Below, piece by piece: positions 10,557-22,139 of a DNA stretch of 64,000 nucleotides. Below the pieces are notes generated by a model. That model worked only from the letters and a program-made list of their open reading frames with translations. It was not told the DNA's origin and searched no databases. The stretch spans positions 1 through 64,000 of the forward strand of contig LLCB01000242.1 of the NCBI GenBank assembly GCA_001414345.1. Reading direction: 5' to 3'. A program made the position numbers and the translations under genes. Position 1 is the stretch's first letter; each line of letters begins with the position of its first letter. This stretch comes from Hymenoscyphus infarciens. Lineage: Eukaryota; Ascomycota; Leotiomycetes; Helotiales; Helotiaceae.

Positions 10557-13500
10557 TGGGTGTATTCCTCGTGCCCCTCACGAGCTATTAGCGGCTTCTT
10601 GGCCATCCAACACATCCTCTCTACCTCTGTCTTACTGGGATTAAAGTCCTTGTTATCTTAAGGTTCCCCATTTTGGCTCTTATTGGCACATTAACTTGTC
10701 CTCGTTCAAGTTCAATTTTGCTCTTCATTCCCAATAGATTTCAGAGATGTTTGAGCTTCTCTTCCGAGTAAACAGACTGCTTTATGAACCCATTAGGCGG
10801 CATGTTTCCAGTAAAGTCGTGGAATATATATCTAATCCAGGGGTAGCACTTAATTCCATGCATAGAAATACTCAGTTTAGAGACCCATAATTTTAAGAAT
10901 CAATTGTTGGAAAATATAGCTAATCCAATGGTGTGGTAACTCATTTGAAGCCATACGGAGTTGGTATGATAGAATGCAGATATTCATACGTTAGAGAATG
11001 GTTCAAGGAGATGGTCGCCACTTCACTGAGCATTTACTCAATTAACCGACTTCTTGTTCTAGAAAGAAACCCTGATGGAAGCAAACAATAATCGTGAAAT
11101 CCTGGCCAAATTCTTCCTCGGTTTTATTTATACTTGTTTTACAAAAGCCTCTATAACGACAACAGAGACAAATTCAACAGCAAACGCTCCGTTAGTCTCC
11201 ACTTGTATACCAAAGATATACAAACAGAACATATGCATCTTTTCTACCCAAAGGATATGGTCTCATGGCCACGGTGAGCAGTATTTCACAATATGCTTCC
11301 GATAGCACAGCCTCCCAGTTGTCTTAAACTCTGTAGTTTAGTCGCTAGCAATAAGTAGAGCATGTATAAGACTTCTAGTATCTCTCCAAGCTATATACAA
11401 AAAGATTCCCCCTCACCAACTTCAAAGATCAGTGGGCCTCCGCTCTCATTTATTGTTGATGGCCCACTTTTCTTGGAGTCCAACATTATCTCAACATTTA
11501 TAATTCTACCTGAAACCAAGGCCTCTCCATATAAAAGAATATATCAATCCATTTCACAAATCCTCCGTTCTTGATTCTTCGCCCAAACTGTTCTCAGAGC
11601 TCTTTCTCCGATAACGGGGTTCTACTAGAGCGCCTTTTCTTTCGCAGTCTTTTCCCAATACGCTCAGTTGTGAGGTATATGTAGATGGCGGGGCTAGTGT
11701 ATTCCAGCAAACTACTTGAAACGCGACAGATAACAAGGCCACATTGTGCAGTCATATTGAAGGGTATAATGTCAGACAAATAAAGCTGGGGGCAAATACC
11801 TGTGTTCGTAGCCATTATGTTCAAGTTTCGAACTAGTGGGTTGTGCTCTTTCGTTTTAGTAGCAAATAAGCAACAATCGGCGATAGATAAGGTTTCGACA
11901 ACAAACGAGTCAAGTTTAAGATTCTTATCCAGTGGAAATTGGAGCAGCTTAAGTGTGAATGCCAGCCAATTGATAAGTTCATAATCTTGGCCTATTTTAT
12001 CGGCTTTCTCACTTCCCTCCCCTTTATTTTACCTCACTGCACTTACCCCACGGTGTCTTTTGGAAGTTCTTGGGTCCTTGTTAGGATGGTGACTCTCCAT
12101 GATCACAAGCACACTTGCAAATAACACAGTATACTAGTATTACAGTCCTGGAGAAACTCGTACCAAGCCACGTAGAACACTCCCATAGAGTATCATTCCC
12201 TAGAAAAAGAATCGAATAAAACAACAAGTAAACCAGCTAAGCAAGAAGGCACAAATAATTAGAGATAGTAAAACCGGCACGATAAACGCCTGTCCAATTG
12301 AAAAGAAAGCGAGTGTTTAAGCCGAGTGGTTTGAAGCCTAATATATCTATTTCCGCACCAGAGAATGATTTTCAACACATCGTTCATGACTTCAACAGTT
12401 ATACGAACGACGTCCTTCATCAAGGAAACCCTGTTGCTTAAAGAATTACCAGGTTCTCTAAGTATAGATATTTTTGATAGAAGACAAAAATAAGTTGCCT
12501 TCCTCTTCCTCTCACCTGATAATCTGCGAGCGACTCATAGTCTAAAAAACGATAACTTTCTCCTGAAAGGACCACTCTATCTCTCTCCTTGCCATGTCAA
12601 CCAATTACGAAAGCTTCAATATCAGGTATATACTCACGAGGCAAGATACTTCCCGCTTCTCGCGGAATGCAATTCCAAAAACAATTATTTCCTGGATTTT
12701 ACTATCAAATTGCACTCTATCACCAAAAATCATCTTTCTTGTAATACATTGCTATAGTAAATCCACCCGTGGCTTATAGTGTAAACAGTTTTGGTGAGCT
12801 TGTAATTCTAGGCTTGTGAGAAATTAACGACGGGCATGCCCACAAATATCCACAAGGAAAAGACATACAATATTAGTAATACTCCGGGTTTATAATTATC
12901 CCGTATCTCAAGAGGCGGCCTTTTAAACTCGTGGGGCCTCGCATCTAGTTTGGTGGGCTATATTTCAGAGTGGAAAGAGATCATAGATTCAGAAAATATC
13001 AGGACCAACCCAACCCAACTACACAGCCATGCAAGGAAAACAACAAACAATGCTGATAGCCAGCTGAGAATCTTTCGATTCAACCCATAGGGAGCATCTC
13101 CGCGTATCCCCCGCTCGGGGGAAACTCTGTCATATTGCACACCTCCCGTCTGTCTTTGGGACTCCCAGTTTCTTCTTAGACCCTTAGAAATATGCAGTAT
13201 TTCAAGTAATGGCTAGTTGGACTTGGCACTTACCCAGCTCTCTGTCAAGAAACTACCAACCTCATACAGCTTTACAAAGTTGGGTTATCAAGCAAGCAAT
13301 AACGAGATCACTTCTACTTCGTAACACGCATTATCCAGTCAAAAGAAACTGCGTAATCTGCGGGACGACCGAACTTCATGTATGAGAGTTCATATTCCGT
13401 ACACCGGTACCAATCTGAGAAGAAAATGGTCGCCTTCTGCGTTTGGAACTATCGTGGGGCTTAACGTGAAGTGATATCAAACACAAGACAATCGAGGTGC

Positions 13501-16044
13501 AAAAATGTGACTTGAAAAACGCCACCAACACGCCACAAGGCAACACAGAAGATGTGCAGGATTCCCAAAGAAGGGAAATACCGCTATGAACCATTATGCC
13601 GGGTCGGGAAATGCAGTCACACAGCTTGCCTTGCGGAAGCACATTCAACGCCGCTGCTGCATTGCCAAATGTTCTGTCGTGCCTTGTAATCGGCTGACTT
13701 TGGCCTGGATGCCCGCCCATGTCCAGCCATGATGCAATCCTTCAAATCCCGAATCCTGAGGCATATGATGATGCTTTGGCGGGGAGGAAACTGTTCTTCC
13801 GGATATCTGTCATTTGTTGCGAAAGCTGCCTCTTCGGAAGAAGCCTTCCAGAAGTTGAGGGGGGTAGGGCAATTGCTTGAAATTTACTTTTTTTATTTCC
13901 AGCAACCAGGTTACAGTGACACGTAGCCTTTTCCGGGATTCTCCACGCCTTTCGTGCTCTGGAATTCCCCATGATTCTCGTGTTGTTGGTTTCCAACATA
14001 TGCGGTGCGTCCTTGGGGTCGGATTCGGAACCACCTGGGGAAACACTATCACTGAACATTCCCGTAGCTATGGGCAGGGGATTGAGTGCCGATAGAAACC
14101 GGTAGCCAATGAATCCTTGTAGAAATCAAACTGACGAGTGAGGTGCCAACGTACTTTGCAGCATCTGTCGAAGTGACGTGTCAACTCTGCTTTATGCAGT
14201 AAAGAGTTTTGGGATCTTGGCGTGGGAGTGATTGCGAGCACGGAATGCGTTGCAGACTTGCAGTGCTTCTGGATGCTGCCCTGTCTGCTCTGCACTTGAA
14301 TCCTTCGATGCTGCTTCTGATGTTGTGCATGGCCAAGATGAGCGTCCAAAAGGTGAGGCGGCCACATCTATGGAGTATTCGTATTCCCTTCCTGACTTGG
14401 CCCAACTCAGTGTTGTCTGATTGAAAATCAGGAGAATTTTAGAGGTGCGCCAGGGAAGGCTCGAGTGTTATTGCTTTGGCGAGAGTTGTGATGCGGTTCC
14501 ATTGGTGCTCTAGGTAACTATTTCCCGTGCAGGTGCAGTGGGAGACGAATCTCAATTCCACCATCCATGGATCACTCACATAAAAATACCCGGTGGTTGC
14601 TGCAATGCATCGCTGGGGCGAGTCGAGATGCCGAAATTTGATGCAGACTGCAGCAGTCACTCTGCAATCATTCTGTTGGGCAGTTCCCTTGCTCTAACTT
14701 TCCCACAACTTTACTCGCCGTTGCGGCGGCGGCTTCGTGATCCGGCATGGAATCCACCAAATACAATTCGTCCCGTCATTCAGACAAGGGAAAGAGTCGT
14801 CCTGCAACTTCTGGGAAGGTGGCTTTGGTGTTGCTTTAGCTGCGTTGGTGGCCTCATGGTAAGGACTGCCGGTTTCCAAACTTCTGGGACCAACCAAATG
14901 CTTTCCCTCACTCTCCAGAGTGGTCGTTCAAATCCCTTTTCGTGTCTTCAAGCCCCAGGTTTTGGCCCAAGTTTTGGAAGTGGTTTTGGTTGCTCTTCTT
15001 CTCCTTCTCCTTCTCCAAGCACGTCGTCGTCCTCGATCCTCGGTCCTCCCGTCCGGCCGTCCTCGGACATTCCCTTCACGTCGTTTGCATGTCGAGATAC
15101 CTTCGCGATTCTGGTTCCCCGCTGGTGGCTGCTGCAGCTGCAGTCACTGGTACACATGGTAGTACTACCGGCTAACGTTCCGTTTACTACGCTATCCGGG
15201 GCGTTGCCAGAGTTGACATTTTTTTGACGATGTTTTATGATGGAGGGAGCGTAGTTAGGTAGTTAGGTAGTTAGGTAGTTAGGCGATGTGCCGGCTGCAC
15301 TAGCCTAGCGCACTTAGGCTCTGAGCTACCCAGGAACTCGCTTGCACAGAATACTAGAGCATCATTCCTGTATGGAGGTATAATCTAAGTTTTCTTGACT
15401 GTAACAGGTATTGGAAAATGTATATTAGCTGCTTTCGATAAGGTTACTTTTTATAGTGAAAACGACAGCAGAAAGATAGTTAGCCTCGCAGTAGATATCA
15501 AAAGCGGCAGTAAATATATTACCCGTCGTTCGACGACTGGTTTGGAAATCGATTATTCTAGAACACATGGGTCAATAGGCCCGGATTGTTTCAAGTGCGT
15601 AGAATAATATACTTATATAAACTGCCCTAGAAAGTTCCAAGGAAACCTGTTTATTTACTCTTTTGATGTCTATCACGCGTTAGATTGCCACTCGTCCAAC
15701 CTCTCAGGCGCTTTGCTGAGTAGAACCATGGAGATAAAAACCAAAAAAACATATATAAGCTAGCATATCGTATGTTGTTTTATGATGTTTTTCAATTGAT
15801 ATAGAGACTGAATTATATATTGGTGCGTCAATCGCGGGTGGAAGTGGTTGCATTTTATTGGCTGCCTCCTGGTTAGCTTCATGCAACCCCTTTACGCGTC
15901 GCGATTTGGACAGCGCGTCGCAAACCTCAACTTTTTACCCCTCGGCGCCTAAGGGGTCAAGAATCAACAACTCCACTCCAGATCCTACGATAGTGCCAGC
16001 CCGCATTGAAACCATCAACACAACAACTCATCCCACCAGTCAAC
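10557..16044. other. 5.5-kb gene-poor stretch
   Basis: I see no gene I can support. Frames on both strands are short and mutually overlapping. The longest (plus, 14538-15227) reads as Ser/Pro low complexity with no domain and no splice signals joining it to anything. A short octamer repeat sits at 15251-15282. MCM5 begins at the right edge, so the last few hundred bases are probably its promoter. Confidence 0.45.
15251..15282. repeat. Four tandem copies of GTAGTTAG
   Basis: Four perfect head-to-tail copies of the octamer GTAGTTAG are followed by GCGATG. It looks telomere-like at first glance but the unit is eight bases, not TTAGGG. Confidence 0.85.
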
Positions 16045-18364
16045 ATGGATCGTCAGAGTGTCTACTCCTTGAGTGTTCTCCCACCAGACTACGACAACGA
16101 AACCGATACTCGGGGCCAAACACAATCGCAACTAGAGCAATTCATTCTACAGTTCCGCCTCGATAACGCTTTCATCTACAGGTAACCTTTACCCATATCA
16201 AGCGGTTGAGTCGATTGTCTAATATTGAGTAGAGATCAGATCCGCGAGAACGTCCTTCTCAAACAATATTACTGCGATGTCGATGTTGGGCACCTCATAT
16301 CCTTCAACGAAGAGCTCGCCCACAGACTTGTCACAGAACCCGCAGAGATCATTCCACTGGTTAGCACAGTAAGATCTACGCCAGACTATGGCCACTAACA
16401 CTGTGTAGTTCGAAGCAGCATTAAAGAAATGTACACACCGTATCGTGTACCCCTCCACTAGAGAGCCTTCACCCCCTATTCCCGAACATCAACTTCTTCT
16501 CCATTCCTCCGCCGAAGAACTCTCCATTCGAAACCTCGACGCCCTCACAATCTCGCGTCTTGTTCGAGTGCCGGGTATCGTTATCGGTGCCTCCGTCTTG
16601 TCTTCGAAAGCTACAGCCCTACATATACAATGCCGCAATTGCCATCAAGTCAAGGTTCTGCCTGTCGCTGGTGGATTCGCGGGTGTCTCTCTTCCACGAA
16701 TATGCGACCGACAATCGAATCCTGGAGAGGACAGGTGCCCAATGGATCCTTATGTAGTAGTTCACGAGAACAGTCAATTTGTTGACCAGCAGATTATCAA
16801 ACTCCAGGAGGCGCCAGATCAAGTACCAGTGGGAGAGCTGCCAAGGCATGTCCTCATTTCCACTGACCGTTACTTGACAAACCGAGTTGTTCCTGGATCC
16901 CGATGCACGGTTACGGGAATTTTCTCAATTTACCAGAATAAACAATCCAAAGGCTCCTCGACCACCTCGGCAGTTGCAATCAGAACTCCCTATTTGCGAG
17001 CAGTCGGCATACACAGCGATGTAGACCATACTGCAAAGGGAAATGCGATATTTTCAGAAGAGGAGGAACAAGAGTTTTTGGAAATGAGTCGACGACCAGA
17101 TTTGTACAACGTTTTCGCAAGCTGCATAGCCCCTTCGATTTACGGCAATGCAGATATCAAAAAGGCCATCGCATGTCTCCTGATGGGTGGATCCAAGAAA
17201 ATTTTACCCGATGGCATGAAACTGCGTGGTGACATCAATGTTCTGCTCCTCGGTGATCCAGGTACTGCAAAGTCTCAATTACTTAAATTCGTCGAAAAAG
17301 TATCACCTATCGCCATTTATACTTCCGGAAAGGGTTCTTCGGCAGCTGGTCTGACAGCATCCGTTCAGCGCGACCACACCACGCGAGAGTTTTATCTGGA
17401 AGGAGGAGCCATGGTTTTAGCAGATGGCGGAGTGGTTTGTATTGATGAATTTGACAAAATGAGAGACGAAGACAGAGTCGCAATTCACGAAGCCATGGAG
17501 CAACAGACTATTTCAATTGCCAAAGCCGGTATTACGACGATTTTGAATTCCAGAACATCTGTTCTAGCAGCCGCAAATCCGATTTTTGGACGTTACGACG
17601 ACCTCAAGACGCCTGGAGAAAATATCGATTTCCAAACGACCATTCTTTCCAGGTTCGACATGATCTTCATCGTCAAGGACGATCATGACAGGAACCGAGA
17701 TGAGACGATTGCTAAGCACGTTATGCGCGTCCATAAGGGGGGACACGGTGTGGAAGAACAATCTGAATCCGAGATCCCGGTCGAGAAAATGAAGCGGTAT
17801 ATCAGTTACTGCAGATCGTAAGCTACCCAATCTCCGATGGCATGGATGGAGATCTAACCAACCAAATTTAGTCGCATGGCCCCTCGCCTTTCTCCGGAAG
17901 CTGGAGAGAAGCTTTCTTCGCATTTCGTCTCGATTCGGAAGCAGGTTCACGCTACGGAACTCGAGGCAAATGCTCGTTCTTCGATCCCCATCACGGTTCG
18001 TCAGTTGGAAGCTATCGTCCGTATCACCGAATCGCTTGCCAAGCTTGCTCTGTCTCCAATCGCTACGACGGAACATGTGGACGAGGCAATTCGTTTGTTC
18101 TTGGCTTCCACTATGGATGCTGTGAACATGGGTAGTACCCAGGGGAGCAAAGAGTTGAACGAGGAAGTGAACAAACTTGAAGATGAGCTGAAGAGGAGAT
18201 TGCCCATTGGGTGGAGTACCAGTCTTGCAACTTTGAAGAGAGAAATTTGCGAGGGCAAGGGGTATAGTGAGCAGGCTCTTGCGAGAGCGATTACCATCTT
18301 GCAGAGGAGAGACACCATCACCATTAGAAACCAGGGTGCGCAGGTTTATAGGAGTGGTGCTTGA
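16045..18364 (+). CDS. MCM5: DNA replication licensing factor MCM5, four exons
   Basis: MCM5 is a subunit of the MCM2-7 replicative helicase in the nucleus. Exons 16045-16181, 16233-16359, 16409-17817 and 17872-18364 join in frame to 721 residues, the usual length. The zinc-binding cysteines are near 163, 166, 187 and 198. Walker A GDPGTAKS lies at 370-377, Walker B DEFD at 434-437 and the SRFD arginine finger at 502-505. The stretch [18 protein letters not shown] and the segment [11 protein letters not shown] identify MCM5 rather than other MCMs. The ATG at 16045 gives an N-terminus matching family length. Exon 2 could alternatively use the GTAAGA donor 9 bases downstream, adding three residues, but that leaves a 40-bp intron, so the upstream GTTAGC donor is preferred. 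No defects are seen. Confidence 0.96.
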
Positions 18365-18764
18365 TGAGAGGAGGCATTTGATTATATATGGTGTTTAGGT
18401 GTTTCGTGTTGTTTTCGGAGCCTGGTAGGATGGCTGAGATGAGTTGGGGACGAAGACATGAATGATGTAAAGATTATACGCAGGATAACTATAATCTGAA
18501 TTAATTAAGGCAGTTGTTTATCCTGTTTTCTTCTTTTTCCAGCGGTAGTGCTGCTCATATCACCTGTCATTGGTATATATAGTTATCTAGGTCGCGATTT
18601 GTCACAACTTCGTAGGCTTCGCCGGACCTAAATGAGCTGCTCTCCTATTGGCCTGTACCAGAGGAGTATGCTGCTTTCTCCGGCTCGGAGGAGACTAAGC
18701 TTAAACTTTCTAGATTCCCTTGGCATGGATCTTCGATTCGATGGAACGATAATCAAGTCGATAT

Positions 18765-18780
18765 CTCCGTACGGAGTACT
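18765..18780. repeat. Palindrome CTCCGTACGGAG with TACGGAGTACT motif
   Basis: The 12 bases at 18765-18776 are a perfect palindrome and overlap the 11-mer TACGGAGTACT. The same 11-mer or its core recurs at 25921-25930, 33185-33195 and 34761-34771, so this is a dispersed short motif, not a one-off. Confidence 0.6.
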
Positions 18781-19003
18781 CTGATCCTGGACGATACAGT
18801 AAACGGGCATTGTCAGTATTTGTGCGCGCACACACGGAACAGAGGAATTCTCCCAAGTACCAAACAAAAAAAGGAAAGTATGTGCGAGGTACAGAGTAGG
18901 TCTGTCAAAGGTGCTTTGCCGTTAGATGATCCTCTGGGCGCTGTAACACTGCATTGCATTGCAGTTTATTTTAATTTAGCTGGGCTGTGAGCTCGGTGGA
19001 ATG

Positions 19004-19040
19004 GCTAGTGAGCTAGTGAGCTAGTGGGCTAGCTAGCTAC
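19004..19040. repeat. GCTAGTGA tandem repeat
   Basis: Three near-perfect octamer copies are followed by GCTAGCTAGC. Simple repeat in intergenic DNA. Confidence 0.7.
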
Positions 19041-19400
19041 CACTACGCCCTTCTTACCGGTATTCTTCCCCCAGGTTCTTGTTCTTGTCAAACGCACTTG
19101 CCCACCTCCTACTTATACTACCAGCTTGTGCTCACTGCTCACCAGTAACCGAACATGCTCACCCACTTATCAAATCCCAGGCTTTGTCATCCGAGGGTCA
19201 GCAAGCCCCCCTCCCCACTCCCCCCTCGCCCCCCCAAGCACTCGTCGCCCAATGAAGGATATCTCCCGCATCTCCCGCCTTCCATTTCCCAGCAGCATGG
19301 GAATAGCATAGCGCACACCCGACCAGTACACTAGCCTCGACCCACCCTCGCCTACAACCGACGCCCCGTCTCGATTCTCGGGTCGTGTTTCGCCATGTTC

Positions 19401-19443
19401 ACTGGTCAGATCACTGGTCAGATCACTGGTCGGATTTCTGGCC
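19401..19443. repeat. 12-bp tandem ACTGGTCAGATC
   Basis: About three and a half imperfect copies lie roughly 300 bp upstream of the methyltransferase start. The repeat could be read as Thr-Gly-Gln-Ile in one frame, but that frame has no other support. Confidence 0.7.
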
Positions 19444-19729
19444 AGTCCAGTCCGCCTTGGGGTAAGTTGGATATTTTATGGGAACGAGTCCGTTCCCACC
19501 GTACTAGTACCGCGGTCCATTTCTTCACCATTCCTCCTTCCTCCATTAATTCCTCGGCTGTCCATATTCCATATCTCCCGCCTTTGGCTTCCGCCTCATG
19601 CTTATTGAGAAAGATTGAGACTTTGATCTATACGAGTACATGGCTTCGATTAGATTCAATCCAAGCCAGCAAGAGCTTCACACCCATCTTTAATGCGGCT
19701 CACACCCTACAATTTCCTCCCAATCTGTC

Positions 19730-21119
19730 ATGACACTAGCTTCCCCTACAAAGGGATCAACAGAAAAGGGCAACTATCGTCGACGCAGTACTTGGCTTCC
19801 AAAGAGGAGACTCTCTTGCTTTGGGTTGATGGGAAAGACAGAGATGCCAGCGGGAAAAGAAAGTATTCAAAGCACTTCCGACGACTCATTGACCTTGGAT
19901 AATACCGACATTTCCAAATTGGATGTCGACGACGATTTCGAAATGGGAAACATGCACAGCGAGACGCAGGAGGAGGACTCGGAAGAGAGGGAAGGGAATG
20001 GAGAGGAAGAGGGAGAGGGGTCCGAGTCGCATTATGGCCCTTTTCGAGGTCGTGATAGCAGAACACTTTACCACCAACCACGGAGTGACCAAGATACGTT
20101 GTAAGCAATCGACACAAATCAATTCAATTCAAACAGGAAATCTACTAACTTTTCAATACAGAAACTCGACCCAATCCCTCTACGATTCAGACATCACCTA
20201 CTTCATGATCCATGGCCGCCGCTACTGCAAAGACTACTACATGCCCAACGACGAAGACGAGCAAACCCGCACCCAAATGCTGCACACAGTCTACCTCTAC
20301 CTCCTCGACCAAAAACTCACCACCATCCAGCTCACCTCGCCCACCAAAATCCTCGACGTCGGCACCGGAACAGGCGAATGGGCCATGGCGATGGGCGACG
20401 AGTTCCCAGAAGCGGAAATAATAGGTATCGACATTGCAAAAATCCAACCTAGTGCCGTTCCCCTGAACGTATTCTTCGAGATCGATGATGCGGAAGAGGA
20501 GGGAGGGTGGACGTGGCCCGATAACGAGTTTGATCTTGTGCATTTCAGGACTATGGCGGGGGCTTTTCGGAGTTGGGATGAGATGTATAAGCAAGCTTAC
20601 CAACATCTGAAGCCGGGGGGTTGGATCGAGGTGATTGATTTTGACAATCATAAGAAGCTGTTTTCGTATTTCGATAAAGCTTCTGATGTTTTGAGATGGG
20701 CAGCAGCCCTCACTGAAGCAGCACGCATCTCAGGGCGCGATCGTACAGGAAAACATTTGGAGCCTGAACGCCTCGAAGCTTTGGGCTTTGTGGAGGTGAG
20801 CGCCCAGACGAGATTGTTACCCCTTGGGATTTGGCCCGAGGATCCGGTGGCGAACCAGATTGGCAAACATAATCTTGTTACGCAATTGAGTGGACTGGAA
20901 GCTGTGTGTTTGCGTCCGCTTACTGAGGTTCTGGGGTGGGATCCGGTTGAGGTTCGCAGGATATGTCAGGTTGTTAATGACTCCTTTCGCGAACTGGCGC
21001 TGGATCCTGTCAAGGGGCAGGGTTTGGGTATTGGAGTGAGGATTATGACGGGGAGGAAACCCGGAGGCGAGGAGGAGAGGTCGAATGATTCTACGCCTGT
21101 GAATGGACTTGCTTCTTAG
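19730..21119 (+). CDS. LaeA-like SAM-dependent methyltransferase, two exons
   Basis: Exons 19730-20100 and 20162-21119 flank a 61-bp phase-2 intron (donor GTAAGC, branch CTAAC, acceptor ATACAG) and give 442 residues. The signature YYMPNDEDEQTR precedes the SAM-binding motif I, ILDVGTGTG, at about residues 187-195. An acidic residue closes the next strand (IIGIDIA), and FDLVHFRTMAG and HLKPGGWIEV follow. This order is typical of the fungal methyltransferase family that includes LaeA and its Llm relatives, which act in secondary-metabolism and developmental regulation. The substrate of this member is unknown. The first 120 residues are low complexity and strongly acidic near 65-95, a possible nuclear or interaction tail. 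The start is the first ATG of the open frame; a downstream one is possible. No biosynthetic cluster genes adjoin it. Confidence 0.88.
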
Positions 21120-22048
21120 AGCATCATGGGGGGTTAGGACCTTTGACTTGGAGTTTATGGCGTTTATTGGAGGCCGGCGGGGTAGCCAACGGAGGCGTTG
21201 GCGGCATGGCGCTCGAAATTTCTTCTTATGCTGAGTATAGCACTTTCATTTCTCTTCTTCGCCCTTCTGATTCTCTCCCTCCTCGTTCGAAGGGTTCTTG
21301 TTTCTCAACCACACGACTTTTACGATCACGAAATTGGTGGTTTTTTGATTCCAGGAGGGTGGCACTTTTGGAGCTCTGAAAATTTTGCTATTCACGAATC
21401 CTTAACGATGTTCATGACGGAAGTGAGAAGGAGGCTTGGTGGGTGGATAGATTGATAGATTGATTGAGGTTTGGAGGTTGTGGGAAGGTGATGAGGTGGG
21501 AAGTTGAAACAAGGAAAGACGAGAATATGCTCTCGTCTTGATGGATATACCCAAGTTTCTTTTATCACTTTGCTTATACCTTTATGGTTGTGGTTGTGGA
21601 TGGTGTGTTTATTACTCCAAGACAGATTTACATAGGCCAATGGCATCTTGTCCGGAAGTGATATGCTATTTTCTCCTTGTTGCCTATTGTTGATCTAGAT
21701 CACAATTGGTTGGACGCCGGGATAACTAACATACTATGTCATGAAATCATACATGCATTCTTCTTTTGAGGAGGGTGGGCAAAGACTGGTTATTAAAATA
21801 CCAGCTTGCTCTTTCCTCCTCTTCCGACACTCAAGCTTGACATTTACCTACCCAATTCCAACATCCAACCCAAACAACCACAAGACTCCTCTCGATGGGA
21901 TGGGAATTCAAAGATCTCCCCTTTTTCCCCGGAGCTCCATAAGCAGCACCAGAAACTCCCCCTAAGATGGCACCGGGGATCCCAACCCCTCTACCCGTAT
22001 GTTTTCCCAGCTCTCCTCGCGCGAGCCTAAGAAGTATAAGTTCTGTTC

Positions 22049-22139
22049 GAAAAAAAAAAAAGAAGAAAAAAGAAGAAAAAAAGAAGAAAAAAAAGAAAGA
22101 AAAAAGAAGAAAAAAAGAAAGAAAAAAAAAAAAAAAAAA
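22049..22139. repeat. 91-base homopurine run
   Basis: Ninety-one consecutive bases are only A or G on the plus strand, built from A-runs with spaced G (AAGAAGAAAAAAG type) and ending in a long A-run before CCC. It is not in a gene. Mirror-like purine runs of this length can form triplex (H-DNA) structures. Confidence 0.9.

Larger units (their letters stand above)
18365..19729. other. Intergenic, promoter of the methyltransferase gene
   Basis: No gene is supported. It contains a 12-bp palindrome at 18765-18776, a GCTAGTGA tandem at 19004-19040 and a 12-bp tandem at 19401-19443. The right part is C/T-rich, as is common upstream of fungal genes. Confidence 0.5.

Noticed and set aside
12958..13140. 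60-codon minus-strand frame with a hydrophobic stretch
   Set aside because: One predicted membrane segment only; too short and isolated to support.
14538..15227. 229-codon plus-strand open frame
   Set aside because: Low-complexity Ser/Pro text, no domain, overlapping frames on the other strand equally open, no splice context.
15251..15282. Possible interstitial telomere
   Set aside because: The unit is GTAGTTAG, not TTAGGG.
19923..21119. A single unspliced 398-codon reading of the methyltransferase
   Set aside because: It reads through an intron with good GTAAGC, CTAAC and ACAG signals. Its N-terminal part is an Arg-rich out-of-frame copy of the acidic exon.
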